Shown: positions 30,974-43,300, numbered from the stretch's first letter. The stretch: DNA of 64,000 bases from Acidobacteriota bacterium (GCA_022616615.1 JAKEER010000513.1:78195-142194), one strand, 5' to 3'. Numbers and translations are program-made. Notes: a model not told the origin generated them from the letters alone.

Positions 30974-33007
30974 TCAGCTCTCATCTCCCGAAGGCTTATT
31001 GGCGCGGTCTTCCTTTACCTCATGGCTGGCCGGTTCGTCCGGTTTCACGACCATCATAGGAAACTCCTGTACGGGCAACGCAGCACCGAGTATCCCGCCG
31101 ACCACCGGCTTGGCCGTAAGCCGCACCATGTGCGGAACGCGGGTGACAGGCGCATCCGGGGCCGCGACAAACAAGACGGTAACCTCCTGCTGAGCAGGGC
31201 GGTACAGCTCCTTTTTACCTTCATCTAGGATGGCTGGTCTTTCCGGCTGGATCCCGGTAGCGGGGAACACTGCGACCCCAGGCGGTAGGCCTTCGAAATT
31301 GAGAGCGATCTCGCCATTGAAGCCTTCCTCCTGCTCGGTCAAAACGACGATCTTCTTGACTCCCCCAGCCACGAGATTGAGATGCTGCACCTCCGGCCCG
31401 TCCGTAATCGATCCGTCAAAGGTCCGCGCAAAAGAGGAAGCCACATCGATTCTCCCAACATGGGGAATTTGCGGTCGGACCGAGATGCGATAGCGAAAGT
31501 CGGGGCCACCATTTCGAGAGGTCACGTCCTCAACCTCTAACCGATATTCCCCACCGTGTTCAAAGTTGAAAATGACCTTGGAACGAATGACATTTGCCTT
31601 ATACTCCCCACTCCCATAGGCGTAAACGTAAACATTGTTAAAAACTTCCTGATCGGATTCATCGAAAACTCCCACCCGCGGCGTAAAGAACGGGCCCGGC
31701 CTCTGCGGCGTCTGAATCTCGAAAGCCAGCCGCGTCCCATTTTTGACTTGGAACCTGAGCTTATCCACGTCCCCCGGCTGCTCAATCGTTCCCTCAATAA
31801 GGGCGGGGACTGCGATTTTCGGGACTTGTTTTGCTTCCCCCACCTCGTCATGCGACACCAATACCATTTCGGCGGTTGATTCTGCGGCAAGACCTTTGCC
31901 CTTTCCAGGTCCATTGCTTGTGGTTGTGGGGCCTTCACCGGTCGAGGCGACTCCCTGCGCCTCACGCCTCTCCGAGGGCTTCTCCAGCGGAACCACGACG
32001 GTCCTTGCCCTGAGTGCCTTCAGCCGATCGAGACCCAATTCGCGCGCGAAGTCACGTTCCTCCCAAGGTCCCTCAACTGGATGGGCCAGCGTGGCAGCCG
32101 CCAAAGAAAAATTACGCTGGGTGGCCGGCACAACCCGCAGTTGATAAGAGCAATCCGCACTGCCCTGTCCGAGAAAGGCGCCCACTTGAATGAGGAAGCG
32201 CCCCTTGCGCTCAAAACGGTATGTGAGACTAGGGTTCAGCTTCTTGGAGGCTCGGTTCGGCTCGTCGTTAAAGGCCAGCCGCCTGAGATCCAGCGAGCTA
32301 AACCAAGTTCCAGACGGTTCCCAGAGGGACAGCTGTGGATCAAAGCCACTCACATTGAGAATCTCAAAAAAAAGTTCCTGACCCTGCTGCGCCTCAAAGA
32401 AATAGGTGTCCACTTCTCCAGGCTTCCCGATTTTTCCACTGACCGCGACCGGGCCGGCCGGCAGACGCCGTGCCGCTAACGCCGCATCCTCCGGCAGGTC
32501 CTTTTCGAAGGTAAGCGGCTCCTCATGAACGACAAAAGATGAGGTATTGGAAACACCCCCCGGGGAAACGACTCGCAAGGAGTGACTCCCAATGCGAGCG
32601 TCCGCAGCCACTGCCAGTTCTACCACGGCACGGGACACGGTTCCTGCATTTACTGCCTCGCTACGCCTTGCCGGCTTAATGTCCTCGTCCCCGATCGGCT
32701 CAATTGTCTTGACTTCAGCTGTAATCGATGAGCAATCGACCAAGATGGCATAAGCCTCTTCGAGGCTGCGCCCCCGAACCTCAACCTGTAAACGTGCGCC
32801 GCGCGCCGCACCCAAGGGAGACAGAGAAAGGATTTGCGGTTCTGGCCTCGCCGTTGGTGCGGCCCGACCTGCTCCCGTCGATTCATTCTCGGCTGCAACC
32901 AACCGGTCGACAGCCATGAATACCGATGAGTAAAATACGAACGCCAACATCCAATGCAGCTTCATAGGCGCGCATCCCAAATATTCGCCCACACCCCGGA
33001 GAATCAA
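30974..33007 (-). CDS. PPC-domain (bacterial pre-peptidase C-terminal-like) secreted protein
   Basis: GKIGKPGEVDTYFFEAQQGQELFFEI, GTIEQPGDVDKLRFQVKNGTRLAFEIQT motifs; first gene of the minus-strand operon. Confidence 0.78.
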   Translation of the reverse strand: MILRGVGEYLGCAPMKLHWMLAFVFYSSVFMAVDRLVAAENESTGAGRAAPTARPEPQILSLSPLGAARGARLQVEVRGRSLEEAYAILVDCSSITAEVKTIEPIGDEDIKPARRSEAVNAGTVSRAVVELAVAADARIGSHSLRVVSPGGVSNTSSFVVHEEPLTFEKDLPEDAALAARRLPAGPVAVSGKIGKPGEVDTYFFEAQQGQELFFEILNVSGFDPQLSLWEPSGTWFSSLDLRRLAFNDEPNRASKKLNPSLTYRFERKGRFLIQVGAFLGQGSADCSYQLRVVPATQRNFSLAAATLAHPVEGPWEERDFARELGLDRLKALRARTVVVPLEKPSERREAQGVASTGEGPTTTSNGPGKGKGLAAESTAEMVLVSHDEVGEAKQVPKIAVPALIEGTIEQPGDVDKLRFQVKNGTRLAFEIQTPQRPGPFFTPRVGVFDESDQEVFNNVYVYAYGSGEYKANVIRSKVIFNFEHGGEYRLEVEDVTSRNGGPDFRYRISVRPQIPHVGRIDVASSFARTFDGSITDGPEVQHLNLVAGGVKKIVVLTEQEEGFNGEIALNFEGLPPGVAVFPATGIQPERPAILDEGKKELYRPAQQEVTVLFVAAPDAPVTRVPHMVRLTAKPVVGGILGAALPVQEFPMMVVKPDEPASHEVKEDRANKPSGDES

Positions 33008-33079
33008 TCACTTAATGGAAGGCCCGAGAGGTTGCTAGTCAGAGCCAAATGATTTCCTTTTGGTCTCGTGTGCATGCCA

Positions 33080-33130
33080 AACCTTACTTCGATGAAATGA
33101 TTCTTGTCAAGAAAAGATATTCCTTATAAG
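33080..33130 (-). promoter_or_regulatory. Promoter module copy B (CTTATAAGGAATATCTTTTC-TTGACA on minus)
   Basis: Reverse complement of 33105-33130; -10-like TAAGGT ~18 nt downstream; upstream of 33007->26910 operon. Confidence 0.7.
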
Positions 33131-33499
33131 AGACGAGTCTAGTCGATTCCTGACGCACGGTTTTCCCCAGTTCGAAATCTCCACTGCGGTGCAGAGTGCA
33201 AAGATTCGACATGGCTTGGGCACCCGGATCAGACCAAGGCCAAACGTCTTCCTGTGGAGATCAGAGCAATGTCTAAAAGCGCATCAGGATAGCCCCTCGT
33301 CTTGCGATGCAAGGCAAGTCATAACGTCCACTGGTTATTCTCCTGAAGCCCAGTATCTTCTCGAAGAATTCTGGCGGCGTGCCGTCCCAGCTTTTCCGTC
33401 AGTGCGGCTCACAAGGGCGAAACTACCAATATGTTGGCGACGCGGGCTTGTTCGACCCAGAGGTCTCAGAAGAGCTTTGTCCTCTTAACTGATGGATTA

Positions 33500-33548
33500 C
33501 TTATAGTGAACATTTTTTCTTGACAAGAATCATTTTTCGAAATAGGTT
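33500..33548 (+). promoter_or_regulatory. Promoter module copy C (CTTATAGTGAACATTTTTTC-TTGACA)
   Basis: 20-nt spacing conserved; upstream of TonB-like receptor gene; -10-like TAGGTT 17 nt downstream. Confidence 0.72.
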
Positions 33549-33682
33549 TTTGCCATCCACACGGGACCAAAAGCAAATCACCTGATTCTCCGACTAGGAT
33601 TCAACACTGTACGAATTGTGATGAACTTAGAAGCTGCTGAATGGTCTCCTCTGAAGCATCTTGAAAACTCAAGGAGGGAACT

Positions 33683-36600
33683 GTGAAGAAAACCAAAATC
33701 GTATGGTTGATTGTGGTCGCTTTAGTCTCTTTCTGTTTGAAACAACGTGTCGAGGCACAAGTGATCACTGGAACAATCGTCGGAACTGTTTTCGACCCTT
33801 CTTCAGCTGCGCTTCCGGGGGTTGAAGTGACCGTGACCAGTACTGAAACTGGCCTGTCCCGCACTGTACTGACGAATAGTACCGGAGAATACGTTGCTCC
33901 ATCGTTGCCTCCTGGAACCTACAATATTGCGGCGGTCCTCAAGGGATTCAAGAAGGGAATTGTCCAGGATGCTAGATTGCGAGTTGACCAGACACTCCGG
34001 AAAGACATGGGTTTTGGAACTCGGGGAAGTGTCGCAGGAGGTCACGGTCCAGGCGGAAGTGCTGGCACTGGGAACCGAAAATCCTGCAATTGGGGAAGTC
34101 ATATCGGATGAGCAAATTGTTGAATTGCCCTTGAATGGGCGCAGCTTCGTTCAGCTAGCAAATCTCTCAGCGGGAATTACCTCTCCAGGAAACGCCCAAG
34201 GCAAAACCAACGTGAGCGTGTTTGGCAGGTCTACCTCCTCCATTAGCATCTCTGGACAGAGAGAATTCTCGACTGACTATAGGTTCGACGGCATTCCGGC
34301 CAAGGATCGCATCTACGGGCCAGTCGGAATGCAGTTCGATGTGGACGCTATCTCCGAATTCAAAGTCCAGCGGGGGTACGCGTCCTCGGATATTGGCCTT
34401 TCGGGGCGGATCGATGTGATCACTAAATCAGGAACGAACGACTTTCACGGATCAGCCTGGGAATTCTTGCGGAACGAGAAGCTCGATGCTCGCAACACGT
34501 TTGCAAATGCAAAGCTTCCTTTGCGTCAGAACCAGTTTGGCGCGGCCGCTGGTGGTCCTCTTATTAAGAACAAGTTGTTCTATTTCGGGGATTATGAAGG
34601 ATTGAGAATCCGCAGCTCTTCCCCTAGCCTGGGAAGAATCCCGACTGTCGAGAACCTGCAAGGCAACTTTGCTGGGGGCCCTCCAGTTGTAGATCCAGCC
34701 GCACGTCAACCATTTCCTGGGAACATCATACCATCCAATCGCATCTCAACATTCGCCGCGCAGTATAACAAGTTCATTCCACAGCCAAACGCCAGCGGAG
34801 CTATCAACCGCGTGATTTCAACTCGAACGATTCAAGACGAAGACAAATACAACGGTCGAGTCGACTACACGATATCCAGCAGCGACACCGTTTTTGGCAG
34901 ATACACTCACGTCAATTCACGGGTGACTAGAGAGGGCTTTATTCCCCTTACAGGAATTGACTCGCCGTTATCAGCACGAAACGCAGTCGCAGGCTGGACC
35001 CATTTTTTCGCGCCAAACATGCTGAACAGCTTCAGATTTGGCCTGAATCGAGTCGATAACAATCCTTTCATTCCGGAGGGGGCTAAAGAGAATCCGTCAT
35101 TCAAGCAAATGTTTGGATTGCAAAACCTTAACGAACTGCCCGAATGCAATGGGCTACCTGGAGTGAACATGGCAGGGTATAACGGTCTAGGCGCCGGTAC
35201 CCTTTGTCTTTCTGAGCATACAAATGATCTTCATTTCATCGATGACTTCTCCTACACCAGAGGGCGGCATCGCTTAAGTACTGGTTTTGAAATCATTCGT
35301 GTCCGCATGCGCCAAATCATTGGCCTCGGGAACGTAGGAAGCTTTGCCTTCTCGGGGCAGTACACGGGAAACCCAGTAGCTGACTATCTTTTGGGAAATC
35401 CCAATTCAGCCTCCGGCCAAAACTTCACCAAGATCCCCTACCGTAAAGGAATTTGGCCAAGCTTCTACATCAACGATAACGTTCGTCTGACTTCAAAGTT
35501 GAATCTGACCGTCGGTCTTCGCTACGAATACATTCAACCCTTGGCCGACAAAGAGCGTTCTCTCGTCTCATTTGATCCCACAGTTCCTGGTGGCGGATAC
35601 CTGTTCGAGGAGGGTTCAGGATTGGGTGATATTGGACGGCTGGTGAATCCGGGCCTTCTCCCCCCAGACAAAAACAACTGGGCTCCTCGATTTGGTCTCG
35701 CCTACTCGCCCGGCAAAGACGTGGCGCTTCGTGCGAGCTATGGAATTTTCTATCAGGAGCCGATTGGGAATAACCTAAACGCTCAGCAAAATGGACCACC
35801 TTATCGAGCCCAAGTTACCCTTCTCGGTGAGCTGAATAATCCGACGATTAACTTAGGCAAGGACTTGATCTTTCCACTTTTGCGGCCTCCATATCGAGGA
35901 CCAAGCGTGGGCGTGTTCGGCCTCGATTTTACCTACCGGACTCCTTATCTCCAGAGTTGGACACTAAGCATTCAGAAGACCCTTCCTGCAGGTCTGCTTG
36001 CCGAAGGGGCGTATGTGGGCTCAAAAGGAACAAAGCTAGACAAATGGGTAGATCTTAATATCGCGGCGACGCCCCCGCCTCCTGGATTTACGGGAACACT
36101 GCAGAGTCGTCGCGCTTTTCCGGACTTTGGGACCGTCCTCTTTATCGCCGGCAGTGCCAAGTCCAACTACCACGGCCTCCAACTCACGCTCAAGAAAAGT
36201 TGGGGTGGGGGACTATCGTTTCTTACAAATTACACATTCAGTAAGTCCTTGGACACTGACTCGTGGGATGGAGTAAGAAGTTATATCCTAAGCGATCCAG
36301 GCAAAGCTCGCAGTTCCTTCGATCAGCGACAACGTTTCACGCTGAGCTGGGTCTATCAACTGCCAGTGCGTACCCTTGATAACAAGGTGGCCCGAACCTT
36401 GATTGCGGGGTGGCAGATAACGGGCATCACTCTCTTGCAGTCGGGATTTCCTTTCGCGCCCGTGACAGCCGTAGACTATTCAAACAGGCTTTTGACCTAC
36501 GCACCAAGAATCCCAATTCGAACCTGTAATGGGAATTTGCCCGCGGATGAGCGTAAGCCCGAAAGATGGATTGAAACAAGCTGCTTTTCTTTACCCGCGC

Positions 36601-36851
36601 AAAACACGCTCGGTAACTCAGGCCTGAATATTCTTGAGACTGACGGAGTCATTAATCAGGACTTTGGATTGATGAAGAATTTTCAGTTAGCAGAACGGCT
36701 AAGAATGCAGTTTCGTTTCGAAGCTTTTAATCTGCTCAACCATGCAAATTATCGGGCACCCATCAACTCTCTGGAGAATCCCTCATTCGGTAGGGTATTG
36801 GGTGCCCTTCCTTCCCGAAATCTGCAGTTTGGTCTCAAGTTCAATTGGTGA
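33683..36851 (+). pseudogene. TonB-dependent receptor-like (Oar type) gene with a +1 frameshift at ~34007-34011
   Basis: Frame 33683-34111 encodes the N-terminus (GTG start, RBS AAGGAGGG); frame of 33894-36851 encodes the rest; removing one G from ATGGG restores ...RKDMVLELGEVSQEVTVQAEV, as in the paralogs. Confidence 0.8.
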
Positions 36852-37138
36852 AAGAGCAGACAAAACTTTGGAGCAGGCTTGAGTGCAGAATCCTGGAGGA
36901 CTCAGAAGGAATGGTTATGGCAATTAAGGGTGTGCACCAGCTTTGACTCTGAGGGCCAACAATGGCTCAGAAGTTTTCATTGCCAACGGCAAGGGCACCC
37001 GCGCTGAAAGATCCCACGAGTGACGGGTTTTGGGGTGATCGAGATAGGAGACCGCGCCCGAGAAACAGAGATACTTTATGTTACTGGTTCCTGACGACGT
37101 TCAGCGGAAGGGTTACCTGAACTGCGGTGCTCGTGAGC

Positions 37139-37699
37139 TCAGGGCTGAGAAAATACGACGATGTACCGGGCCTGTTGAGTCTTTTGTATTCGAGGGCCAT
37201 GGGGGATCCGGGCGTCAAAATAGAGCGAGTCCCCCTCCCTAACAGAGTAAGTCTTGTCACCAACCACATACTCCATCTCTCCTTCCAACATGTAGACGAA
37301 TTGCTCGCCACGATGGTCCTGAAGGGTAAACTTAAAGGTCTTACCGTCGAGAGCGACAATCATCGGTTGCATGTCTCGTCGTCTTCGTCCTGGAGCGAGA
37401 AGTTCGTATTGGTAGTTCATGGCGCTGCGACGGCCTGTGGTGTTCTGACGTTTGTTCCTCGGAAAGAAAACCGTTCCCGCGTCTTCTTCGGAACCGAAGA
37501 ATTCGCTAATCGGTACATCGAACGCCTCGGCAAGTTTGGCAAGCGTCGCTATCGATGGGGACACAAGAGCGTTTTCAATTTTCGACAACATTCCTCGGCT
37601 AAATCCAGCCAACTCACTCACTTGATGCAAAGTCATACTTCGCGATGCCCGCAAGGCCTTGATCCGTCGGGCAAGCTTGTGTTCCGTAACTTCAGTCAT
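37139..37699 (-). CDS. XRE-family transcriptional regulator with C-terminal cupin domain
   Basis: HTH: LARRIKALRASRSMTLHQVSELAGFSRGMLSKIENALVSPSIATLAKLAEAF; cupin: HRGEQFVYMLEGEMEYVVGDKTYSVREGDSLYFDARIPHGP. Confidence 0.92.
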   Translation of the reverse strand: MTEVTEHKLARRIKALRASRSMTLHQVSELAGFSRGMLSKIENALVSPSIATLAKLAEAFDVPISEFFGSEEDAGTVFFPRNKRQNTTGRRSAMNYQYELLAPGRRRRDMQPMIVALDGKTFKFTLQDHRGEQFVYMLEGEMEYVVGDKTYSVREGDSLYFDARIPHGPRIQKTQQARYIVVFSQP

Positions 37700-38074
37700 C
37701 GACAGCTCTCCTTCCTTCTAACTGAATTAAGTTGAATAATAGTTAACCTGGATCATGTTCGTCAAATTCTACATTCAACAAAGCCGCCACACAAAAATTA
37801 CAACCGGTTCGTCAGTTCGATAGAGTGGTCTGACGAACTGGCAGGGTGCAAGGCTCAGATCAGTAATCGTCTAGTTAGTTTAGTTAGTTTCTGTCGCGAA
37901 ACGGGTGAAAACGGCTCTGTGAGGCTGGCGGGAGCCTCGGCAGGTTGCGATTATCACAGTCGGCCCGCCTGAAAGCCAGAGCCAGCCGGGCGAGAGGTGT
38001 GAGAGCAGGTCGCATGGCGTTGCCAACAGACACGTCGGCACAGTGCGGAGCAACGACGGTTTCAAGACTGGAGA

Positions 38075-39496
38075 TTATGCGGCGGCGGGACGTGGCGGTT
38101 TGCGTTTGGCACGCAACAGTGCCGCAATGCGCAGGAGATTGTTGGCCAGGACAGCAGCGCCAACGAAAAGCTCGAAGCGTTGTCGACCTTCAGCCAGGCA
38201 GCGCTTCATGCCGCGTCCCCGGAACAACACCGAGATACGGCCCTCGATGCCGGCGCGGAAGCGCTGGCCTTTTTTGAAGGCGGGGCTTTTCTCGATCGTT
38301 TCGCGTTGGGGAGTTTTCTTTCCCCCTCGCTGGGGGATGGAGATGACGGCGACGCCAGCCTGCTGACAGGCGGTGAGATTGTTGGGGCTGTAAAACCCGC
38401 GGTCGGCACCATAGAGTTCTGGGGCCTGGCCAAAGGTTTGCTGATGGCTCTGGAGCGAGGGTTCGACGTGGTGTTCGTCGGCCGGGTTTCCATCCAGTAC
38501 GCGGTACTGAGTGATCAAGCCGCGGGCGCTTTCGGCCAGAAACACCTTGTGGCCGAACTCGATGGGCTTTTGAGTCTTGCCCCGTTTGATCAGGTCGGTG
38601 TGGCTTTCAAAGATGGAGTAGATTTTCTGATCGCTGGGGACTTGTTCGCCTTCCAGCACGCGGCGGCGGGTCTGATCCAGGACGCGGTCGCCCAGTTGAC
38701 AGTAATGCTCGATCTCTTTCCGGAGCGCCTGGATGGCGAGGTCGTCGGTGAGAGACTTGCCACGGGCGTTTTGAGTTTGGGTGAGGACGCGGCGGGCATT
38801 GCTGACGACGCGTTGGCTGACACGCAGGAGGCGGCGGTATTGGGGGACCAGCTGGGATTGCCGCTGCTGGGCGCTCATCCGTTGGATCTGCTGCATGCGG
38901 CGGCGGGCCGAGCGGCAGTGATTGGTAAAGCCCCGAACGCCCCGGGGCAGCAGTGTATCGAGACGCCCGACCAGGCGGCTGAGGACGCGCACCGTGTCCC
39001 AGAGCAAGGTGCTGTCGGTGGGGTGATGGATGTCGGCTTCCACCACGGTGGTGTCGGTGCGCAGTTTCTTGCCGTCCTCCAGCCCGAGAGCGACCGCCGC
39101 CTCGACCACTAGCTGATTGACGACTTCCAGAGTGGCTGGGGTGAGCCGGACGAAGGCGCGGTGGAAGGCATCGTGTTTGGGGACGGGGCGGCTGAAGAAC
39201 TGGGTGAACTGCCGCAAGGTGTAGCCATCGGCGATGCGTTCACGCAGTTCGCGATAGTCCCAGTTCTTGACACGCATCAGGGTCAGGGAGCGCAGCACTT
39301 GCGCGGCGTCGAGTCCGTTGCGGCCGGTGGCGGGGTTTTTCAGCCCGCGCTGGAGGTCCCGGCGCACGTGCTCGACCAGGGTCTGGTGTTGATCGATGAA
39401 GTCGGAGATCTGCTGGAGGAGGGGGTCGAGGGTGATGTTCTGGGCGCGGAACTCGAGATCGGCGAAGCTCCATTGGTGGGTAGTGGCTCGGGCCAT
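38075..39496 (-). CDS. ISNCY-like (DDE) transposase
   Basis: 473 aa; LRTDTTVVEADIHHPTDSTLLWDTVRVLSR, GADRGFYSPNNL, RFRAGIEGRISVLFRGRGMKR motifs. Confidence 0.85.
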   Translation of the reverse strand: MARATTHQWSFADLEFRAQNITLDPLLQQISDFIDQHQTLVEHVRRDLQRGLKNPATGRNGLDAAQVLRSLTLMRVKNWDYRELRERIADGYTLRQFTQFFSRPVPKHDAFHRAFVRLTPATLEVVNQLVVEAAVALGLEDGKKLRTDTTVVEADIHHPTDSTLLWDTVRVLSRLVGRLDTLLPRGVRGFTNHCRSARRRMQQIQRMSAQQRQSQLVPQYRRLLRVSQRVVSNARRVLTQTQNARGKSLTDDLAIQALRKEIEHYCQLGDRVLDQTRRRVLEGEQVPSDQKIYSIFESHTDLIKRGKTQKPIEFGHKVFLAESARGLITQYRVLDGNPADEHHVEPSLQSHQQTFGQAPELYGADRGFYSPNNLTACQQAGVAVISIPQRGGKKTPQRETIEKSPAFKKGQRFRAGIEGRISVLFRGRGMKRCLAEGRQRFELFVGAAVLANNLLRIAALLRAKRKPPRPAAA

Positions 39497-39595
39497 GGAA
39501 GAATCTCCGGAGGCGTTGTTTTGAGTATTCCGAGAGCATTATAGAGCTATCGGAAACAGTTGACAACCGGAAACTGAGGCCCTACGCTGAGGCGC

Positions 39596-39988
39596 ATGAA
39601 CCGACGACCGTCATCGCTGGAGGCCCGGATTGAAACCGTCAAACAGGCGATCATCCGCCTGGGAGACCTGCGCCCGGGCAAACTCTCGCAGCAATACAAT
39701 GTCTGTGGCAAAGCGGACTGTCGTTGCAAGGCCGATCCACCGCAAAAACATGGCCCGTACTACCAGCTCAGCTTCACCCGCAGCGGCAAGAGCTCGACTC
39801 AATTTGTGCGGCAAGAAGACCTAGCCGTGGTGCGGCAGCAGTTAAAAAATTACCAGCGCTTGCGGGAATTGATCGACCGCTGGATCACGTTGGGGATGGA
39901 ACTGTCGCGTCTGAAACTGCCGTCAGCCCGACTGGGTGGCGTTTCCCGGAAACCTCCGCGTGCCCAACGCGTCGCGAAGCGTCGTTAG
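39596..39988 (+). CDS. Small IS-associated protein (DUF6788-like)
   Basis: LGDLRPGKLSQQYNVCGKADCRCKADPPQKHGPYYQLSFTRSGKSSTQFVR; divergent from transposase, inside the TIRs. Confidence 0.7.
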   Translation: MNRRPSSLEARIETVKQAIIRLGDLRPGKLSQQYNVCGKADCRCKADPPQKHGPYYQLSFTRSGKSSTQFVRQEDLAVVRQQLKNYQRLRELIDRWITLGMELSRLKLPSARLGGVSRKPPRAQRVAKRR

Positions 39989-40189
39989 AAGGCGTCGATT
40001 TCAGAGACCTACAAAACTCTAAGAACCAGTCCCAGCAAGGGCTTCCGAGTTTCGCGACAGAAACTAGTTAAATGAAGAGATGAGAATTGATCGACTAGTG
40101 AAGGTGAGGGCGACTTGGAGCATGAACACGTACGGTCAGAATCTCTTATTTCCGCGCCGGCTAGAATTTTAGCGACCGGCAGAATATTT

Positions 40190-40240
40190 CTTATAATGAA
40201 AAATTTTTCTTGACAAGCATCAAACCAAAAACTATTGTAA
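40190..40240 (+). promoter_or_regulatory. Promoter module copy D (CTTATAATGAAAAATTTTTC-TTGACA)
   Basis: 20-nt spacing conserved; -10-like TATTGT 17 nt after TTGACA. Confidence 0.75.
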
Positions 40241-40353
40241 GTCAAGAGTGATCAACAAAACAACTGTCATTATCCAACAATCCAACACCTGGACTTGGCG
40301 AAGCCGTGGTGCCGGTGACGCTTTTGATCCCAAAAATCAGGTTAGGAGGGGAA

Positions 40354-43300
40354 GTGAAAAAGTCAAATAGGGTACTGAGTGTGGCGCTGATGTTTCTCTG
40401 CTTTTTCCTAGTTGAAGTGGCGTTTGGGCAGGTAACGACAGGAACGATCGTGGGAACTCTCTTTGACCCATCGGCGGCTGCGTTGCCTGGAGTAGGAGTG
40501 ACGGTTACGAACGTGGGAACCGGTGCCACAAGAGTGCTAACCACGACTGAGCTGGGGGAGTACACGGCTCCTTTGCTTCCACCCGGAATCTACAGGATTA
40601 CGGCAGAGTTAAAGGGGTTCAAGAAGGCAACGGTGGAAGACCTCAGGCTCAGGGTAGATCAAGAGCTCCGGCGAAACATCACCATGGAAATCGGTGAGAT
40701 AACCCAGGAATTGACTGTAAAGGCTGAAAGTGTGGCCGTCGGGACCGAAAATCCTGTACTGGGAGAGGTGATTTCTGATGAGCAGATCGTGGATCTGCCT
40801 CTAAATGGAAGGAGTTTTATCCAGTTGGCCGCCCTCTCGGCCGGAATAACATCTCCAGGAACCGCTCAGGGTGAAAGCGCCACCACCGCCTTCGCTCAAA
40901 GGAGTAGTGTAGCAGTCAGTATTTCAGGCCAACGCGAAAATACAACTGACTATCGCTTTGACGGAATCCCTAGTAAAGATCGAGTTATTGGTCCGGTTGG
41001 TATGCAGCCAGATGTGGATTCTATCGCCGAGTTTAAGATCCAGCGAGGCTATGCTTCGGCAGATGTCGCGACGTTCGGAAGGATCAATGTGGTGACTAAA
41101 TCAGGGACCAATAATTTTCATGGTTCCGCCTGGGAGTTCCTCAGGAATGATAAATTTGACGCTCGCAACAGTTTTGCCTCTCGAAAATTGCCCTTCCGAC
41201 AAAACCAATTTGGTGTTGCAGCCGGTGGCAGCATCATCAAGAATAAGCTTTTCTATTTCGGAGATTATGAAGGACTGCGAATTCGACGCACCTCCCCGGG
41301 GCTTGGCCGGGTGCCGATCCCGGAAAACTTACGAGGTAACTTTGCCGGTGCGGCCCCTATCATTGATCCGTTGACTGGCCAACCTTTTTCGGGAAACATC
41401 ATCCCTACTGCACGAATTTCAAAATTTGCTCAAACTTACAATCAATTCATTCCAGCACCCAATGCCGCTGGAACGGCGAACCGGGCTATCGGAGTCAGAT
41501 TTCTCCAAGATGACAATAAGTACAATATCAGGATTGACTATGCTCACTCGCAGAGTGACACGCTGTTTGGCAGGTACACCCATAATAATTCAGAGCAATT
41601 GAGCGAAGGTCTTGCGCCATTTAGCGGAAACCAAGCCCCCATTAGGGGCCGAAACGCTGTGTTGAGCTGGACCCACATTTTCAGCCCCAATCTTTTGAAT
41701 AGCTTCAAGGTCGGGCTGAACCGAGTGCTGAATTTCCCCTACTTGCCCCAAGGGGCAGAAACGAATCAATCGTTTCGGACCCTATTTGGTTTTCAGAGCG
41801 TTAACGAACTCCCCCAGTGCAACGCGCTAGCCAACGTGGGGATGGCGGGATATAACACCTTTGGTGGCGGGTCGCTTTGCATAGTCTGGACGACCAACGA
41901 CTATCATTTCGCTAACAACTTATCTTATACGCGAGGTCGGCACCGCATGAGCACGGGTTTTGAAATTGTCCGGACCTACGTGCGTCATGTGACTGGTGTA
42001 TGGGGACAAGGAGTCTTTAGCTTCACGGGGCAGTATACTGGGAACCCAGTGGCAGACTATCTCTTAGGGATTCCGTTTTCAGCGACCGGTCAGGACTATG
42101 CACGCATTCCAGATCGGAGGGCCATTTGGCCCAGCTTCTACTTCAACGATGACATCCACGTAACCAAAAGCTTCAACTTGACCCTGGGCCTGCGCTACGA
42201 CTACTTTCAGCCTTTGGCTGAGGACAATCACAAGCTGGTCTCCTTCGACCCCTTCGTCCAGGGTGGGGGATTTCTGTACGAGCCCGGATCCGGCCTGGAC
42301 AGCATCGGTCGCATTGGCAGTAAGGGGCTATTTGTCCCAGACAAAAACAACTTTGCTCCCCGGCTTGGCATAGCCTGGAGTCCTAAGGAAAACTTGGCGA
42401 TTCGTTCCAGCTATGGCATCTTTTATCAAGAAATCGGTGGCAACCGCTTGAATACCACGCTAACGGGACCTCCCTTCGTCCTAACTACCTCGCTTTTCGG
42501 CGAGGCTACTCGACCAACCGTGAATCTCGATCGTGATGTGATTTTCCCAAGGCAGTCCCCTCCCTTCCGAGGACCTGGTGTGTCTTCATTTGGCTTTAAT
42601 CCGAATGTTCGAAACGCCTACCTTCAAGCATGGACAATGAGCGTCCAACAGACCTTTTCCAATAACTTCTTTGCAGAGGCCGCGTATATTGGTTCAAAAG
42701 GAACCAAACTGGACAAGCTCGAAGACCTCAATATCCCTGGTACTCCTCCCCCTCCGGGCTTTACGGGCAGCCTGCAAAGCCGCCGACCCTTTCCGGACTT
42801 CGGATTTGTACTCTACGCGGACAATGACGCCAACTCCAATTATCACGCTCTGCAGTTGACCTTGAAAAAAACGTCGAGCCGCGGGCTGTCTTTCCTTACG
42901 AATTACACCTTTAGCAAGTCTTTGGACGGGGACTCGTTTGACAACAAAGGTACTAGGAACTACATACCGGGCCAACCGGATAAGGCCCGAAGTGTCTTTG
43001 ACCAGCGTCATCGTTTCTCTTTGAGTTGGGTTTACAACCTGCCAGCTCCTAGACCGAGCAACGTCGCGGCCAGCTTGCTGCTGGAAGGGTGGCAGATTTC
43101 CGGAATTACCACACTGCAATCAGGATTTCCGTTCCACCCGACAACATCGAGGGATTATTCGAATAGACTCACCACTTTTACGAATCTCCCCAACCGTATT
43201 TGTGATGGCAATCTCCCGTCGAGTCAGCGGAAGCCCGAGAAATGGTTCGATACTAGTTGCTTTGTCCCTCCTACACTTAATACGCTTGGCAACTCCGGGT

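Larger units (their letters stand above)
37887..40064 (-). mobile_element. Insertion sequence (ISNCY-like) with 16-bp TIRs and 6-bp TSD
   Basis: TIR GTTTCTGTCGCGAAAC ... GTTTCGCGACAGAAAC perfect; flanked by TAGTTA (37881-37886) and TAGTTA (40065-40070). Confidence 0.88.

Noticed and set aside
38180-39112. 310-aa plus-strand ORF
   Set aside because: Antisense to the IS transposase; Gly/Ala/Asp-rich shadow translation.
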